A DNA stretch of 14,714 nucleotides from DALYJJ01 sp031969915 (GTDB taxonomy: Bacteria; Acidobacteriota; Terriglobia; Bryobacterales; Bryobacteraceae): positions 1-14,714 of the forward strand of contig DALYJJ010000142.1 in the NCBI GenBank assembly GCA_031969915.1. The letters are read 5' to 3'. The notes beneath the pieces are model-generated. The model was not told where the DNA came from. It saw only the letters and a list, made by a program, of their open reading frames with translations, and made no database searches. Both the position numbers and the translations under genes were made by a program. Of the stretch, positions 13,778 through 14,714 are shown in pieces. Position 1 is the first letter of the stretch. Each line of letters starts with the position of its first letter.

Positions 13778-14596
13778 TCAGGATTCAAACCGTTTCGGCT
13801 GCTCCCAACTAATCGACTTGAGGCCCGCCGTTCCCTGCGACATCAACTGTTCCGACAGCCAGGCCAGCGACGCGCCCGGGTCCACCTTCACGCTGAAGCG
13901 CATCGCGGCTTCGTTGCCCTGGGCCACTTTCAGCGGCTCGTACGAACGGACGTGCGCGCCCAGTACGGACTGGACATGTTCCAGCGGAAAGTCCTTGGTG
14001 GTCGCGATCAGGTCGAGCATCAGCACCCGCGGCTTCAGTTCGCCGAACCGGTCGAGAAACACCAGAAACACACACAGAAACAGCATCGCCAGGCCGCACA
14101 CCGCGAAACCGCCCAAGCCCAGCGACATGCCCAGGCCCAAAACCAGAAAGAGCATGATCGCGTCTTTCGGGTCGTCCACCGGCGTCCGGAAGCGGATGAT
14201 CGAAGCCCCGCCCGCTATGCCCAGCGCGCGCGCCGTCGAGTTGCCGATGATCATCATCATCAACGCGCCCGAGAGGCACAAAAGCACCGCCGCCTGCATC
14301 AGCGAACGGTTCGGCGCACGGTCGCCGTGGTACTGCCGGTACACCGACGTCACCATGATCCCTACCGCCGCCGAGCCGATCAGCTTCGCTAGTTCCACCC
14401 ACGCGGTCTCAAACAACGGGTACGCCGGTGTCCCCGCGCCAGGCTTCGCCCCCGTGAGCAGCGAAAGGTCGAGCGGCGCGGCGTTCGGCGAGAAATACTG
14501 GGGCCAGGTGTAGCCCATCAACACGAGGATCGCGCACAGCGCCAGGGCGGCGCAGGCGAGCACTAACGGGTGGGTGCTATCGTCCTCCCGAACCAT
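13778..14596 (-). CDS. DUF4956 membrane protein
   Basis: 272 residues. Membrane segments are predicted by eye at 11-29, 68-86, 99-118, 146-160 and 163-181. The signature of the DUF4956 family is GGASIIRFRTPVDDPKD (129-145) followed by the glycine-rich helix FLVLGLGMSLGLG. After the membrane part comes a cytoplasmic domain of about 90 residues with an alpha/beta pattern (PRVLMLDLIATTKD...RFSVKVDPGASLAWL). Family members are typically found beside VTC-type polyphosphate polymerases and CotH proteins; their function is not established. ATG 14596 has a strong GGAGGAG 7 bases upstream. It is the first gene of the operon, 45 bases after the end of the partial upstream gene. Confidence 0.85.
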   Translation of the reverse strand: MVREDDSTHPLVLACAALALCAILVLMGYTWPQYFSPNAAPLDLSLLTGAKPGAGTPAYPLFETAWVELAKLIGSAAVGIMVTSVYRQYHGDRAPNRSLMQAAVLLCLSGALMMMIIGNSTARALGIAGGASIIRFRTPVDDPKDAIMLFLVLGLGMSLGLGGFAVCGLAMLFLCVFLVFLDRFGELKPRVLMLDLIATTKDFPLEHVQSVLGAHVRSYEPLKVAQGNEAAMRFSVKVDPGASLAWLSEQLMSQGTAGLKSISWEQPKRFES

Positions 14597-14608
14597 TGCC
14601 CATCTCCT

Positions 14609-14633
14609 CCGTGTTCTCAGAAGTGTAACACGG
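14609..14633 (-). promoter_or_regulatory. Hairpin abutting the ribosome site of the DUF4956 gene
   Basis: On the minus strand CCGTGTT, an 11-base loop and AACACGG form a perfect 7-bp stem, and the GGAGGAG ribosome site begins at its last two bases. It could be an operator, an RNA element controlling translation, or an mRNA-stability stem between the upstream gene and the operon. No T-run follows, so it is not a standard terminator. Confidence 0.45.
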
Positions 14634-14641
14634 CTGTAGAC

Positions 14642-14714
14642 TTACGCCTCCCGCCAGAAGAGCTCCGCATCGCTCCGGCGCACATAGTTGGCGTCCAGCG
14701 CCGCCGCGTCCGCG
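14642..14714 (-). CDS. C-terminal end of an upstream gene, possibly TsaB
   Basis: Only the last 23 codons are present: ADAAALDANYVRRSDAELFW then REA and TAA at 14644-14642. The pattern A-NY-x-R-x-x-D/E-A-E-x-x-W near the terminus is reminiscent of the tail of TsaB/YeaZ, the partner of TsaD in making the t6A base of tRNA, whose homologues often end in a NYLR..EAE..W-like motif. This rests on a short tail remembered from family knowledge, so the identity is tentative; the reading frame itself is convincing. It may be co-transcribed with the DUF4956 gene 45 bases downstream. Confidence 0.45.
   Translation of the reverse strand, partial: ADAAALDANYVRRSDAELFWREA

Noticed and set aside
13502..14392. 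296-codon plus-strand frame spanning the HKD and DUF4956 genes
   Set aside because: It crosses two real genes on the other strand, and its composition (Arg, His, Gln) is typical of antisense frames.
14642..14714. Idea that the partial upstream gene is a VTC polyphosphate polymerase
   Set aside because: This is expected from DUF4956 context, but the 23 visible residues show no VTC feature and look more like a TsaB tail; left as tentative TsaB.
1..14714. CRISPR array, insertion-sequence ends or recombinase gene
   Set aside because: There is no regularly spaced repeat series, no terminal inverted repeat pair and no transposase or integrase motif in any frame examined.

Overview
The window looks like a GC-rich acidobacterial chromosome of the Solibacter/Bryobacter type. 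The main reason is that two consecutive genes (9596-11527 and 7691-9568, minus strand) end in the roughly 200-residue C-terminal domain known as TIGR03437, which is strongly expanded in Bryobacteraceae. GTG/TTG starts, many secreted or outer-membrane products and a PQQ-type beta-propeller fragment fit that setting. Taxonomy here is inferred from family knowledge, not from a search.

Layout from left to right. (1) 1-241, minus: N-terminus of a secreted PQQ-like beta-propeller protein. (2) 411-1788, plus: a thymidylate-kinase-like protein, translationally coupled to a second copy of the same fold that has lost its P-loop and its DRY motif. (3) About 1789-7690: a patchwork accessory zone. It holds a Schlafen/AlbA-2 plus GHKL ATPase regulator-like protein (1930-3339) that sits directly behind a decayed hicB fragment; an ArsR/SRPBCC pair (3609-4414) with a palindrome over its promoter and start codon; a tandem-duplicated outer-membrane barrel protein (4488-5606, minus); and an intact hicB-hicA module (5925-6370) convergent with a second, different AlbA-2 protein (6445-7611, minus). 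(4) 7691-14596, minus: a tight five-gene operon, in transcription order DUF4956 membrane protein, double-HKD phospholipase-D-like protein, phosphate-selective-porin-like (OprO/P) barrel, CotH-type kinase with TIGR03437, and purple-acid-phosphatase-like metallophosphoesterase with TIGR03437. (5) 14642-14714, minus: the last codons of an upstream gene, possibly tsaB.

The strongest structural signal is that the hicBA/AlbA-2 segment (5875-7687) lies between two direct 94-bp repeats. The right repeat is the real 3' end of the metallophosphoesterase gene. The left repeat is an orphan copy of that 3' end, with 3 differences, all at synonymous third codon positions. This is the topology expected when an element integrates into the 3' end of a gene and restores it. 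The left boundary sequence of this segment and the 3' part of hicB recur, with an internal deletion of about 140 bp, just upstream of the other AlbA-2 gene at 1840-1914. That suggests two insertions of related cassettes, one decayed.

Functionally, the minus-strand operon combines a porin of the phosphate-selective family, a secreted phosphatase, a secreted CotH-type kinase, a DUF4956 membrane protein and an HKD enzyme. This is a plausible cell-envelope phosphate or phosphoryl-transfer system. DUF4956 and CotH proteins are known to co-occur with VTC polyphosphate polymerases, but no VTC gene is visible here.
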